Virus record (IMG/VR): IMGVR_UViG_3300009103_000189
Location: 1-20,611 of that record
From: a virus
Length of the DNA stretch: 20,611 nt
Reading direction: 5' to 3' (one strand)
Shown here: positions 13,989 to 20,189 of the stretch, piece after piece
How positions within the stretch are numbered: the first letter of the stretch is position 1
Layout of the letters: each line of letters begins with the position of its first letter
Notes under the pieces: generated by a model
What the model was told of the DNA's origin: nothing
Databases searched by the model: none
Seen by the model: the letters and a program-made list of their open reading frames with translations, nothing else
Made by a program: the position numbers and the translations under genes

Positions 13989-15013
13989 TTCTTCGCTGAT
14001 TTCTTCGCTGCCTTTCTCTTTTTCCTTCTCTCTTCTGCTTCCTTTCGTCTTCGTTCAGCACGAGTTGCAAGTTGTTCTTCATTTATCTTAGGAAACGGGA
14101 TCGGTTCCTGCGGAGGTTGAACCTGTGGAGGCTGAATATCCAAAGGCTTACCTGATCCTGCCATCTTGGCAACAGGCTTATCAATCACTCCACCATGAGA
14201 AGCATTCGGCAACTGTGCAATTGCAGGAAGATTTCCGGCAAACACATAGGAACCAATATGCTGAAGTTGCATCCACGGACACATCCATACCTTGAAACCA
14301 ATCTTTCTCGACCACTGACAGAACATGTAATCCTCAGACAAATAACGTCGAGACTGCGGGTCGATGATAGTGTCAAAGAATGCAGTAATCTCGCGAGAGC
14401 CATCAAAGTGTTCCGAGCGATTATGATCGGGAAGATATGCAGCAATATCCTTATATGCCTCGGCATACTTTTCAAATACATGTCGCTGAATACACATGAA
14501 CCCGGTGCCACCTTCCAACACCTCTACCGGCTCACCGATTGCCATACGTTGCGATCCGCCAACTGGATTAAAAACAAAGTCTCCAACATACTGCTCAAGT
14601 GAAGCAGGATTTCCATCCGGCGGAATACCATACTCTACGGCAGCAGCAATACGTTCCCATGCAATACACTTCTTTGGATACGGACCACAGACAATATCCT
14701 TATCAGAATCTTTATCAGCAAGTGCTACCATCGCCAGAACATCATGTGGATTAAACCCAATGTCACTATCCAGAAAAACCAAATGAGAAAATCCTGATCT
14801 AATAAACTCATCACAAATATAATTCCTTGCTCGCGTAATCAGACTCTCATTAAACAAATAAAAGAAACGAAGTTCGATTCCCATATTGGCACACATGGCA
14901 GCAAGGTCATTTGTTGCCTTGGTATACATACCATGACACTGACCACCATACATCGGAGTACCAACGAAAATCTTCTTCTTTCTCATTTCCTCCATAGATA
15001 CTTCTAATTTCAA
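13985..15013 (-). CDS. Glycosyltransferase-like protein (GT-A fold)
   Basis: 342-residue protein. Residues 13-90 resemble a GT-A Rossmann domain: KIFVGTPMYGG, then ATNDLAAMC, RARNYICDEFI, and the metal-binding DxD as VFLDSDIGF (D82, D84). GGTGFMCIQRHVF and SEDYMFCQWSRKIGF are the typical GGxG and ED motifs of phage GT2-like enzymes. The last 40 residues are highly basic (RAERRRKEAEERRKKRK), probably disordered and possibly binding nucleic acid. TTG at 15013 is chosen because AAGGAG lies exactly seven bases upstream; an ATG at 14995 lacks this. Acceptor substrate is unknown: phage DNA, capsule or LPS modification are options. Confidence 0.8.
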   Translation of the reverse strand: MKLEVSMEEMRKKKIFVGTPMYGGQCHGMYTKATNDLAAMCANMGIELRFFYLFNESLITRARNYICDEFIRSGFSHLVFLDSDIGFNPHDVLAMVALADKDSDKDIVCGPYPKKCIAWERIAAAVEYGIPPDGNPASLEQYVGDFVFNPVGGSQRMAIGEPVEVLEGGTGFMCIQRHVFEKYAEAYKDIAAYLPDHNRSEHFDGSREITAFFDTIIDPQSRRYLSEDYMFCQWSRKIGFKVWMCPWMQLQHIGSYVFAGNLPAIAQLPNASHGGVIDKPVAKMAGSGKPLDIQPPQVQPPQEPIPFPKINEEQLATRAERRRKEAEERRKKRKAAKKSAKK

Positions 15014-15031
15014 TTCAATTCTCCTTTTTAA

Positions 15032-15547
15032 TCATTCCCCAGTAGAACCAAAGCCACCCTTTCGTTCAGTAGTCCTCACAGGTCTTTCGTCAGTTTCCCT
15101 AATCAAATAACTCTGATGAACAACCAATTCACCTTGAGCAATTCTCTGATTATGTATAATCTTTTTTGGGCGAGGAGAAATATTGGTCATAGAAACAAAA
15201 ATTTCTTCCTTATAATCTGAATCAATAATTCCTTCCTGATTCGCAAGAGTCAATCCAGACTTAAATGAAAGTCCAGATCGAGGATGCAGACGAACAGAAT
15301 GTCCTGCCGGAATATCCACGATCAATCCAGTGGGAATCAACATCCGTGTTCCCGATCCAAACAAAACTGATCGTTCATTTTCATCCACAATATTCGTTGT
15401 CCAGATATAATTATCATGAGACTTCAATTCTTTCCCCGGAATCAAATATGCCGAAATATCAAAACATGCTGATTCTGGTGTTGCTCGGGTCGGAAGTACC
15501 ACATCATCATACATCTTATAGAACTTCAAAATTCCCAATCCACGCAT
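15032..15547 (-). CDS. dut: dUTP diphosphatase (dUTPase)
   Basis: 171-residue trimeric dUTPase. All five motifs are present: I ESACFDISAY, II HPRSGLSFKSG, III EGIIDSDYKEEI (uracil/sugar-binding region), IV RIAQGELV, V RKGGFGSTG (glycine-rich, closing over the phosphates). It converts dUTP to dUMP and diphosphate, preventing uracil incorporation and supplying the dTMP precursor, complementing the deaminase gene near the low end. T4 uses the unrelated gp56, so this is a host-type replacement. An insertion of about 25 residues after motif I (KELKSHDNYIWTTNIVDENE) is longer than usual. Confidence 0.93.
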   Translation of the reverse strand: MRGLGILKFYKMYDDVVLPTRATPESACFDISAYLIPGKELKSHDNYIWTTNIVDENERSVLFGSGTRMLIPTGLIVDIPAGHSVRLHPRSGLSFKSGLTLANQEGIIDSDYKEEIFVSMTNISPRPKKIIHNQRIAQGELVVHQSYLIRETDERPVRTTERKGGFGSTGE

Positions 15548-15550
15548 AAT

Positions 15551-15736
15551 TTAATTAAACCTCTTTATATAATCAAGAACCAAACCAAAATTCGCCAGAG
15601 CATATGCTCCAAATGTAACTGCCATTCCGACTTCATTCTGCCGAAGATAGGCAATCATCTGTCCTATATATAACGCACCAGCAAGTATTAAAGGCCAATA
15701 CGAATCTGCCATTGCTTTTAATACTATATCAATCAT
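15551..15736 (-). CDS. Small two-helix membrane protein
   Basis: 61-residue protein starting MIDIVLKAMADSY, with two predicted membrane helices (WPLILAGALYIGQMIAYL at about 14-31 and AVTFGAYALANFGLVLDYI at 38-56), ending in KRFN. The open frame starts at 15754, but GAGG six bases before the ATG at 15736 selects this start, overlapping the preceding stop by 8 nt. The two-helix hairpin topology is compatible with a class II holin, an alternative to the 62-aa protein for partnering the amidase, but it is not next to the endolysin. Confidence 0.75.
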   Translation of the reverse strand: MIDIVLKAMADSYWPLILAGALYIGQMIAYLRQNEVGMAVTFGAYALANFGLVLDYIKRFN

Positions 15737-16142
15737 CTTCTTCCTCTTCTTCATCCACTCCTGGGATGTATCCTTCCATCAAATCCGTCCAGAGTTGAGC
15801 GTAGACAATACCAAACTCGGGACCATGATCACCATATTTAAGCGTCTTCGCCTCTTCTACATGTGGATCACCTGACCATGTATATATATGGGCGAGTTCA
15901 TGAATGGCAACAACCATACACAAATCTCGCCCATGAGGTGTCTTCATGTACTTTGAATCTAAAGCAAGTTCAAAATATTGTTTCTTACCAGAACCCTTGA
16001 GTTCAGCATGACCAAAGCAATCAACAAAATCGACAAATACAACCTTAATTGGAAAAGATGAAACATGCCCCAAGACTTCTGCATATTTTACTATATCTCG
16101 GATTGCCTTACGACCCAATGTATTTTCTTTTGTCAATGCCAT
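15729..16142 (-). CDS. HExxH putative metallopeptidase (SprT-like)
   Basis: 137-residue protein with the zinc-binding motif HELAH at 81-85 and a likely third ligand H106 in GDHGPEFG, the arrangement of small SprT/wss-type and related phage metallopeptidases (HExxH...HGxxF). The N-terminal part RKAIRDIVKYAEVLG is helical and the C-terminus is a run of acidic residues (VDEEEEEDD). Catalytic residue E82 is present. Target is unknown; small phage proteins of this type may act in protein-DNA crosslink or host protein cleavage, inferred only. Confidence 0.75.
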   Translation of the reverse strand: MALTKENTLGRKAIRDIVKYAEVLGHVSSFPIKVVFVDFVDCFGHAELKGSGKKQYFELALDSKYMKTPHGRDLCMVVAIHELAHIYTWSGDPHVEEAKTLKYGDHGPEFGIVYAQLWTDLMEGYIPGVDEEEEEDD

Positions 16143-16144
16143 AT

Positions 16145-16618
16145 TTACCTTCCACGAACCAATGAAGTTTGAGTTTTATCACACAAGGGACACACAAAAG
16201 TAAAACTGTCTTCGCCATATGCATTCTCTTGCACATCAACAAAATCAACTTCAAGTGTGTCTTGCCATACATCACAAGTTACACACCAACATTCTGTATA
16301 CGGTCTTTCCATTTGTTTCCCACCCGCACATTTAAAAGCTGACGTGATCTTCGGTTGAAATACTGGAATAAACGGATTGGGCTTGAATGTATATCCACCA
16401 CTATGACCACACCTACACACAAATTGACAGGTCATTTGACGAGGATTTGTTGCATCTGCATAATGCATGATCGTCATTTCCTCCATCATTTCCTCAGTTA
16501 CATATTCCGTATTGCATTGCGTACATTTCAATTTTAAATCCAAGAGCAACGACTTTACAAGAACATCTCGATTTTCTTCGGGTGTTCCAATTACCTTTTG
16601 GAGTTCTTCAATATTCAC
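16145..16618 (-). CDS. Multiple zinc-ribbon protein
   Basis: 157-residue cysteine-rich protein. Cysteine pairs are visible as CTQC, CRCGH, CWCVTC and CPLC, plus C in KCAGG, suggesting two or three treble-clef or ribbon zinc sites. No enzymatic motif. The open frame runs through the neighbouring tRNA-Leu gene up to 16720, but the residues MAELVYAGDLKSP that result are a tRNA read as protein, a well-known artefact. GTG at 16618 with AAAGGA SD is the likely real start, 22 nt after the tRNA. It may bind nucleic acid or protein. Confidence 0.8.
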   Translation of the reverse strand: MNIEELQKVIGTPEENRDVLVKSLLLDLKLKCTQCNTEYVTEEMMEEMTIMHYADATNPRQMTCQFVCRCGHSGGYTFKPNPFIPVFQPKITSAFKCAGGKQMERPYTECWCVTCDVWQDTLEVDFVDVQENAYGEDSFTFVCPLCDKTQTSLVRGR

Positions 16619-16640
16619 ACGTTTTCCTTTATTTGAAAAA

Positions 16641-16726
16641 TGGTGCCGGGTGCGGGGATCGAACCCGCATGACCAAAGGTCGGGAGATTTTAAGTCTCCT
16701 GCGTATACCAATTCCGCCAACCCGGC
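16641..16726 (-). tRNA. tRNA-Leu (anticodon UAA)
   Basis: 86 nt with a long variable arm (CCCGACCTTTGGTCAT) typical of leucine tRNA. Acceptor GCCGGGT / ACCCGGC closes, T-arm GCGGGTTCGATCCCCGC, anticodon stem GGAGA-CTTAAAA-TCTCC. The CCA end is encoded. It decodes UUA, rare in GC-rich hosts but frequent in this AT-rich phage. Confidence 0.95.
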
Positions 16727-16739
16727 ATAAAATCATTAT

Positions 16740-16952
16740 TCATTTATTCTTTCGGATTTCCTTCCGTTGTTTCGCCAACACAAATCTACGTTGTTGACGA
16801 TTTAGATATACGAGATCCTCAGGCAAAAGATCCTTCCAAGCATCGTCTTGCAAATATAAACGCTTATGCTCGGCACGAGAATCAGCCCGTTTCATTGCGA
16901 GGGCTCCGTGATAATTAGCATTCTTTTTAGCTGCCTTTATTTTCATTTTCAT
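16740..16952 (-). CDS. Small basic hypothetical protein
   Basis: 70-residue lysine/arginine-rich protein (MKMKIKAAKKNANYHG, then NRQQRRFVLAKQRKEIRKNK cited in part). The open frame starts at 16979, but the ATG at 16952, overlapping the previous stop as TAATG with a GGAAAG SD, is preferred. Highly basic composition suggests nucleic-acid binding or an unstructured protein. It lies directly before the tRNA-Leu gene. No family recognised. Confidence 0.7.
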   Translation of the reverse strand: MKMKIKAAKKNANYHGALAMKRADSRAEHKRLYLQDDAWKDLLPEDLVYLNRQQRRFVLAKQRKEIRKNK

Positions 16953-17140
16953 TATATTTCTTTCCTGTTCTTTTCCCAATCAATATTCAGTGCCTCACAG
17001 GACACCAGAGCTTCGTGATACCAATCAAACTCGGCAACGTCACGCTTGATCTTATACAACCCAATGTTCAAGGCTGTCTCATCATATTCAAACACTTCAT
17101 ACTTTTCAGTTTCGCTATTATGCTTAAATCCAAATTTCAT
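16952..17140 (-). CDS. Small hypothetical protein
   Basis: 62-residue soluble protein starting MKFGFKHNSETEKYEVFEY. The ATG at 17140 has GGAAAA in SD position; the longer frame (to 17173) is rejected because it overlaps the 45-aa gene upstream. It contains one cysteine and two tryptophans (FDWYHEALVSC, DWEK). No motif recognised. Stop overlaps the next start (TAATG), so the two are co-translated. Confidence 0.7.
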   Translation of the reverse strand: MKFGFKHNSETEKYEVFEYDETALNIGLYKIKRDVAEFDWYHEALVSCEALNIDWEKNRKEI

Positions 17141-17153
17141 ATTTTTTCCTATC

Positions 17154-17291
17154 CTAACCCCGAAGAGTATCAATCAATTGCTTCAACTGCCGAATGCATT
17201 CACGAATATCCACATGTTCTTCCGTATCCTTTGATACGGGTGTTTCTGTTTCATATTCGTAAACACCACACAACTTACACATTACAGACAT
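17154..17291 (-). CDS. 45-aa CxxC small protein
   Basis: 45-codon frame MSVMCKLCGVYEYETETP..., ending RQLKQLIDTLRG. A single CKLC knuckle is the N-terminal half of a zinc-binding pair; the second pair is absent, leaving only C32 (RECI). ATG at 17291 with GAAGGA SD eight bases upstream. It lies just downstream of the tRNA block and before the 62-aa gene. May dimerise around zinc; function unknown. Confidence 0.6.
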   Translation of the reverse strand: MSVMCKLCGVYEYETETPVSKDTEEHVDIRECIRQLKQLIDTLRG

Positions 17292-17318
17292 AACCACATT
17301 CCTTCTTTAATTTTTAAA

Positions 17319-17395
17319 TGGCGGGGCGAGCGGGACTTGAACCCGCAACTTCCGGCTTGACAAGCCGATGCTCTAACCAATTGAACTACCGCCCC
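17319..17395 (-). tRNA. tRNA-Asp (anticodon GUC)
   Basis: 77 nt, acceptor GGGGCGG / TCGCCCC, discriminator G, CCA encoded. Anticodon arm TCGGC-TTGTCAA-GCCGG, T-arm GCGGG-TTCAAGT-CCCGC. Follows tRNA-Trp by the spacer TTTTTTA. Confidence 0.95.
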
Positions 17396-17402
17396 TAAAA
17401 AA

Positions 17403-17478
17403 TGGCAGGCTCGGGAGGACTTGAACCCCCAACCACCGGATTTGGAGTCCGATGCACTACCAATTGTGCTACGAGCCT
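17403..17478 (-). tRNA. tRNA-Trp (anticodon CCA)
   Basis: 76 nt, acceptor AGGCTCG / CGAGCCT, discriminator G, CCA encoded. Anticodon loop CTCCAAA gives CCA. T-arm GGGGG-TTCAAGT-CCTCC has one non-Watson-Crick pair. Separated from the ncRNA upstream by TTTTTT. Confidence 0.93.
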
Positions 17479-17484
17479 AAAAAA

Positions 17485-17598
17485 TGGTCGGGACAACCGA
17501 TTTGCAAAAAGTACCCACCCGGTATAACTCCGGCGCTATTAGGTTCCGAGTTTTATCCTAATAGACTTGGATTATCCGTAAAAGGATAACCGTGGGTT
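17485..17598 (-). ncRNA. Unrecognised 114-nt cloverleaf-like RNA ending in CCA
   Basis: It occupies one slot of the tRNA array with the same T6 spacers before and after, and ends GACCA. Folding by eye (numbering from its 5' end): P1 ACCCAC (2-7) / GTGGGT (81-86); P2 GGTTATCC (8-15) / GGATAATCC (22-30) with one bulge; P3 CTATTAGG (35-42) / CCTAATAG (56-63), perfect 8 bp with a 13-nt loop; P4 CCGG (66-69) / CCGG (77-80) with a 7-nt loop. This is a cloverleaf with four-way junction spacing like tRNA (P4 abuts P1), but no anticodon-size loop and no T-loop consensus. A 28-nt 3' tail follows, with TCGG / CCGA. I do not recognise the family. It could be a tRNA-like stable RNA akin in position to T4 RNA C/D. 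Confidence 0.6.
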
Positions 17599-17604
17599 AA
17601 AAAA

Positions 17605-17680
<76 letters not shown>

Positions 17681-17683
17681 ATA

Positions 17684-17759
17684 TGGTGGACCCTCTGGGA
17701 ATCGAACCCAGAACCTTGGGATTAAAAGTCCCCTGCTCTACCAATTGAGCTAAAGGTCC
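17684..17759 (-). tRNA. tRNA-Lys (anticodon UUU)
   Basis: 76 nt, acceptor GGACCTT / GGGTCC (with wobble), discriminator A, CCA encoded. Anticodon loop CTTTTAA gives UUU; T-arm CTGGG-TTCGATT-CCCAG. Reads AAA/AAG, abundant in this AT-rich phage. Confidence 0.94.
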
Positions 17760-17766
17760 GTATCTA

Positions 17767-18081
17767 TTATTCTTCCTTCTCAATTTGTCCGTACAACAAA
17801 TTAAGTTCTAACATACGTTGAACCGCAGGCATTTTACGAAAATTAATCATGTCTTCGGATTCAGGACGATAACCATAAACTTCTTTATGGACATCGGAAT
17901 ATCTCTCAACATCATCGCGAAGCTCAAGTTCATCAGCAATCTGAATTAATGCTTCGCCAGCATATGTATGACGTGATGCCTCAATGATCGCTGCATCGCG
18001 AAATGACCATTTAAATTTTTCATCAAACATCAATTTAAGTGCCGCACAATAAATGTCGTGCATAACATCTTCGTCAAACAT
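17767..18081 (-). CDS. Hypothetical protein in tRNA cluster
   Basis: 104-residue, acidic, mostly helical protein (MFDEDVMHDIYCAALKLMFDEKF, shown in part; then SFRDAAIIEASRHTYAGEAL, ending LLYGQIEKEE). ATG at 18081 with a strong GGAGG SD. It lies between tRNA-Lys and the structured RNA at 18114-18215, so that RNA is in its 5' leader and could regulate it. No motif recognised; no membrane segment. Confidence 0.8.
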   Translation of the reverse strand: MFDEDVMHDIYCAALKLMFDEKFKWSFRDAAIIEASRHTYAGEALIQIADELELRDDVERYSDVHKEVYGYRPESEDMINFRKMPAVQRMLELNLLYGQIEKEE

Positions 18082-18113
18082 TCAATACCTCCAATGAATG
18101 AAATTAAAATTGA

Positions 18114-18215
18114 GGTCTGCCTCCCTCGTCACAGGGAGGCTTCCTCTGTTGGCGATTTCGCTGCTGTTTCACCCTGACTGGTAGATGTGACGATCTCGCA
18201 GGTTTGGTGCAGACC
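18114..18215 (-). ncRNA. Structured RNA with complementary hexaloops (candidate riboswitch or sRNA)
   Basis: A closing stem GGUCUGC (18209-18215) / GCAGACC (18114-18120), 7 bp, encloses two hairpins. Hairpin A is AGAU-CGUCAC-AUCU (18183-18196). Hairpin B is GCCUCCCU-GUGACG-AGGGAGGC (18119-18140), perfect 8 bp. The loops CGUCAC and GUGACG are exact complements, extending to 8 nt with the flanking bases (UCGUCACA / UGUGACGA), so a kissing-loop is likely. CCUG / CAGG and CAC / GUG can add a stem around hairpin A, and GCG-AAAU-CGC a small third hairpin. A competing hairpin UUGGU-CUGC-ACCAA (18204-18217) breaks the closing stem, as in a switch. Lies between tRNA-Arg and the 104-aa gene. Not a family I recognise. 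Confidence 0.65.
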
Positions 18216-18251
18216 AACTACGGTTCGCGCAGGAATTGTCATTAAGTCGAA

Positions 18252-18328
<77 letters not shown>

Positions 18329-18335
18329 ATTTGAA

Positions 18336-18656
18336 TTAAATCACACAACTGCAAATTTCAAATTCAATGTCATCCATACCCAGTGGAACGGAAATCTTGC
18401 CCGAACCACCACACTCAGGACAGTCGTTATCAGCAAGAAATATCCCCGATTCCCATTTTTCTACCTGCTCGACATATGCCTCAGAATAATACGAATCATC
18501 ATCAGGATCAAAGGCATCAGCAAAGAAACTATTCATGTCGGCTCGCACTGCATTAAGTGCAAGAATCAACTTCGTCTTATTAATCTTACCAAGGTCAGCA
18601 GTTTCTACAAAGTCATCTACAGGTGCCAGAATTTCATCAATTATCGTTTTCTTCAT
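18336..18656 (-). CDS. Hypothetical protein with CPECGGSGK zinc knuckle
   Basis: 106-residue acidic protein. The only motif is CPECGGSGK near residue 84, one repeat of the DnaJ-type CxxCxGxG cysteine motif, with a partner pair CSC near the end (FEICSCVI), which together may bind one zinc. ATG at 18656 with GGAG SD; the frame to 18671 is rejected. Overlaps the upstream gene by 20 nt. Not a DnaJ; no J-domain. Function unknown. Confidence 0.75.
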   Translation of the reverse strand: MKKTIIDEILAPVDDFVETADLGKINKTKLILALNAVRADMNSFFADAFDPDDDSYYSEAYVEQVEKWESGIFLADNDCPECGGSGKISVPLGMDDIEFEICSCVI

Positions 18657-18867
18657 TTTTAATCTCCTCATTTACTCCAAACAATCCACAAACCTTGGTG
18701 CGAACACCGGGTGGAAGTGGAAAATATTCATCAAACACCCACAGGTCTGCTTCTGCTCTTGTCGGAAAGGGTCCGTGATAGTGAACTACCTCTTTTGTTT
18801 CCCAATCAATGTTATTATTTTTCACTTCCACAATGTATTGATACTCTTTATTCATAGCTTTATTCAT
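18637..18867 (-). CDS. Hypothetical protein
   Basis: 76-residue soluble protein starting MNKAMNKEYQYIVEVKN, with aromatic residues (YHGPFPTRAEADLWVF). It looks like a small beta-rich fold, the TRAEADLW segment resembling other phage small proteins, but I do not recognise a family. ATG at 18867 overlaps the preceding stop as ATGA and has AGAAGG SD; the frame to 18885 is not needed. Confidence 0.75.
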   Translation of the reverse strand: MNKAMNKEYQYIVEVKNNNIDWETKEVVHYHGPFPTRAEADLWVFDEYFPLPPGVRTKVCGLFGVNEEIKNEENDN

Positions 18868-19067
18868 AGTACCTTCTGCTGCCATCCTCCAAACTCAGTA
18901 AACATCTTAGACTCAAGTTCACCAAAAACCTTTGCGATCATGTGTTCCACCATATCCTTATCATCAGGTGAAATCTCATCACACGCTTCTGCACTATGTA
19001 GGTCATCCTGCATCGAGTGCCAGACTTCCAGAGTTGCCTTTTCAAATTGCTCAAACGTAACCATCAT
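18864..19067 (-). CDS. Small helical hypothetical protein
   Basis: 67-residue, mostly helical, acidic protein starting MMVTFEQFEKATLEVWHS. No cysteine motif or membrane segment. Several ATG codons (19079, 19067, 19064) are possible; 19067 is chosen because it follows the preceding stop closely with GAGAGGGA upstream, though spacing is long. Function not recognised. Confidence 0.65.
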   Translation of the reverse strand: MMVTFEQFEKATLEVWHSMQDDLHSAEACDEISPDDKDMVEHMIAKVFGELESKMFTEFGGWQQKVL

Positions 19068-19068
19068 T

Positions 19069-19290
19069 TTAATTATCATCCCTCTCAATTATTTCAAAAT
19101 TTGGATCATTTGTGGCTGCCACAAATCTCCAATCACCACTACCATCCAATGCTTCCAATCGAAACCACGGACCAGTTGCTTTTGTTGGAAAATTGACAGT
19201 CGGCGTAATTCGTTTCACCAACCACCACTCACCATGCTGTTGAATACGATTCTTTCCGTGTCTTGTTTTTCCCTTGAGTTTAATTTTCAT
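19069..19290 (-). CDS. Small basic/aromatic hypothetical protein
   Basis: 73-residue protein with a basic N-terminus (MKIKLKGKTRHGKNRIQQHG) and an aromatic middle (WWLVKRITPT, GPWFRLEALD, GDWRFV). The WWLVKR...GPWFRLEAL...WRFV pattern suggests a small beta-barrel; the ORF fits a phage family I do not name. ATG at 19290 has GGA six bases upstream; an ATG at 19296 is an alternative. Overlaps the preceding gene by 11 nt. Confidence 0.7.
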   Translation of the reverse strand: MKIKLKGKTRHGKNRIQQHGEWWLVKRITPTVNFPTKATGPWFRLEALDGSGDWRFVAATNDPNFEIIERDDN

Positions 19291-19471
19291 TTTCATTCCA
19301 TTCAATAAACCTCGGACCACGCCAACGCTGGTATCCCAGCTTGTACAAAGCAAAGCGAATTGCCCGAGAGGGTTTCATGCGATCATAAACATTGGCCGAA
19401 AGCTCCCGGCTAATCTGATTATAAACACTTTCAATTTCGGGACATGTATTTGAATACGGTCTGATTTTCAT
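19280..19471 (-). CDS. 63-aa hypothetical protein
   Basis: 63-residue, basic, arginine-rich protein (MKIRPYSNTCPEIESVYNQ, DRMKPSRAIRFALYKLG). ATG at 19471 directly follows the stop of the cysteine-rich 57-aa gene (TAA-ATG), with AAAGG in SD position. No recognised motif. Part of the tightly packed small-gene operon. Confidence 0.7.
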   Translation of the reverse strand: MKIRPYSNTCPEIESVYNQISRELSANVYDRMKPSRAIRFALYKLGYQRWRGPRFIEWNENEN

Positions 19472-19645
19472 TTAATCACTCACCTTTTTCATTTTATCTT
19501 CAATGATAGAATTGACTTCCAACCTTGCCGGAATGACTACATTCTCATTACAGACTCCGCAGCAGCGACCTTCAATTTCAACCGGATCGGGATTGTGACC
19601 GTAACCACCGATCACATATTCCTTACAAATGACACACTTCTTCAT
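19472..19645 (-). CDS. 57-aa cysteine-rich zinc-binding protein
   Basis: 57-codon frame: begins MKKCVICKEYVIGGYGHNP, then RCCGVCNENV, ending KMKKVSD. CVIC and CCGVC form a four-cysteine zinc ribbon with GYGHNPDP between, a pattern common among small proteins of aquatic phages. AAGGAAG SD seven bases before the ATG at 19645; the stop lies directly before the next gene. Probably zinc-stabilised; function unknown. Confidence 0.8.
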   Translation of the reverse strand: MKKCVICKEYVIGGYGHNPDPVEIEGRCCGVCNENVVIPARLEVNSIIEDKMKKVSD

Positions 19646-20185
19646 TTAGCGACTTCCTTTTACCTTTTTCCATCCATCGAGGATATACTTCATCCTACCA
19701 CGCAATCCACTATTTCCTTTATCCATTTCATCATGAAGAACTTCCATTTCCTTCATGAACACCTTCGCGAACTTTAGATCGTGAAGCATAATGCTATCGG
19801 CATTGTGAAGCAAATCTGCATACTTGATCGTCTGCACCTTTTCACTTACCTGTGCAAGCCGAACCGCTTCAATTCCCTTTCGCTTGGCGCGGTTCAAACC
19901 GGGAAGCTCCAGCTTAGTCAAATCACGAACCATTCCGCCGATGACGCGACCAAACTTACCAACAACATCCTCATACTCAGCAGGCGTATCTTCAATCACA
20001 TCATGAAGCAAAGCGGCAGCGTGCATATCAGGATCTTCAATACCGTAACTCAAAAGCATTTCTGCCACAGCAACAGGATGCGTGATATATGCTTCTCCGG
20101 TATACTTTCGTTCCTGACCTTCATGCATCATTGCGGCATACACAAGAGCATCCCGAGTCACTGCATTTTCATAAATTGTTTTCAT
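19646..20185 (-). CDS. HD-domain hydrolase, MESH1/SpoT-like (p)ppGpp hydrolase candidate
   Basis: 179-residue single HD domain. Metal and catalytic residues fit the RelA/SpoT hydrolase family: H21 (MHEGQERK), H61-D62 and E65-D66 in LLHDVIEDT, and D124 in IKYADLLHNADS. The THPVAVAEML segment also matches the MESH1 YINHPxxVA motif. The family hydrolyses (p)ppGpp to GTP/GDP, or NADPH in animal MESH1. No synthetase or TGS domain follows, so this is a stand-alone small alarmone hydrolase type. The frame is open to 20209; the ATG at 20185 with AAAGG SD is chosen. Could counter host stringent response; inferred. Confidence 0.88.
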   Translation of the reverse strand: MKTIYENAVTRDALVYAAMMHEGQERKYTGEAYITHPVAVAEMLLSYGIEDPDMHAAALLHDVIEDTPAEYEDVVGKFGRVIGGMVRDLTKLELPGLNRAKRKGIEAVRLAQVSEKVQTIKYADLLHNADSIMLHDLKFAKVFMKEMEVLHDEMDKGNSGLRGRMKYILDGWKKVKGSR

Positions 20186-20189
20186 TTTC

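Noticed and set aside
16619-16720. N-terminal extension of the zinc-ribbon gene (MAELVYAGDLKSP...)
   Set aside because: It is the tRNA-Leu gene (16641-16726) read as protein. GTG at 16618 with AAAGGA is the credible start.
17485-17598. A seventh tRNA or tRNA pseudogene
   Set aside because: The 3' end GTCCCGA-CCA has no complementary 5' acceptor strand and no T-loop consensus or 7-nt anticodon loop was found, although the cloverleaf outline and CCA end are tRNA-like.
18114-18215. Identity as bacterial SRP (4.5S) RNA
   Set aside because: ACCAGUCAGG...AGCAGC looks like the SRP domain IV motif, but the flanking halves do not pair into the required long hairpin and the loop GGUGAAAC does not fit; complementary hexaloops give a different fold.
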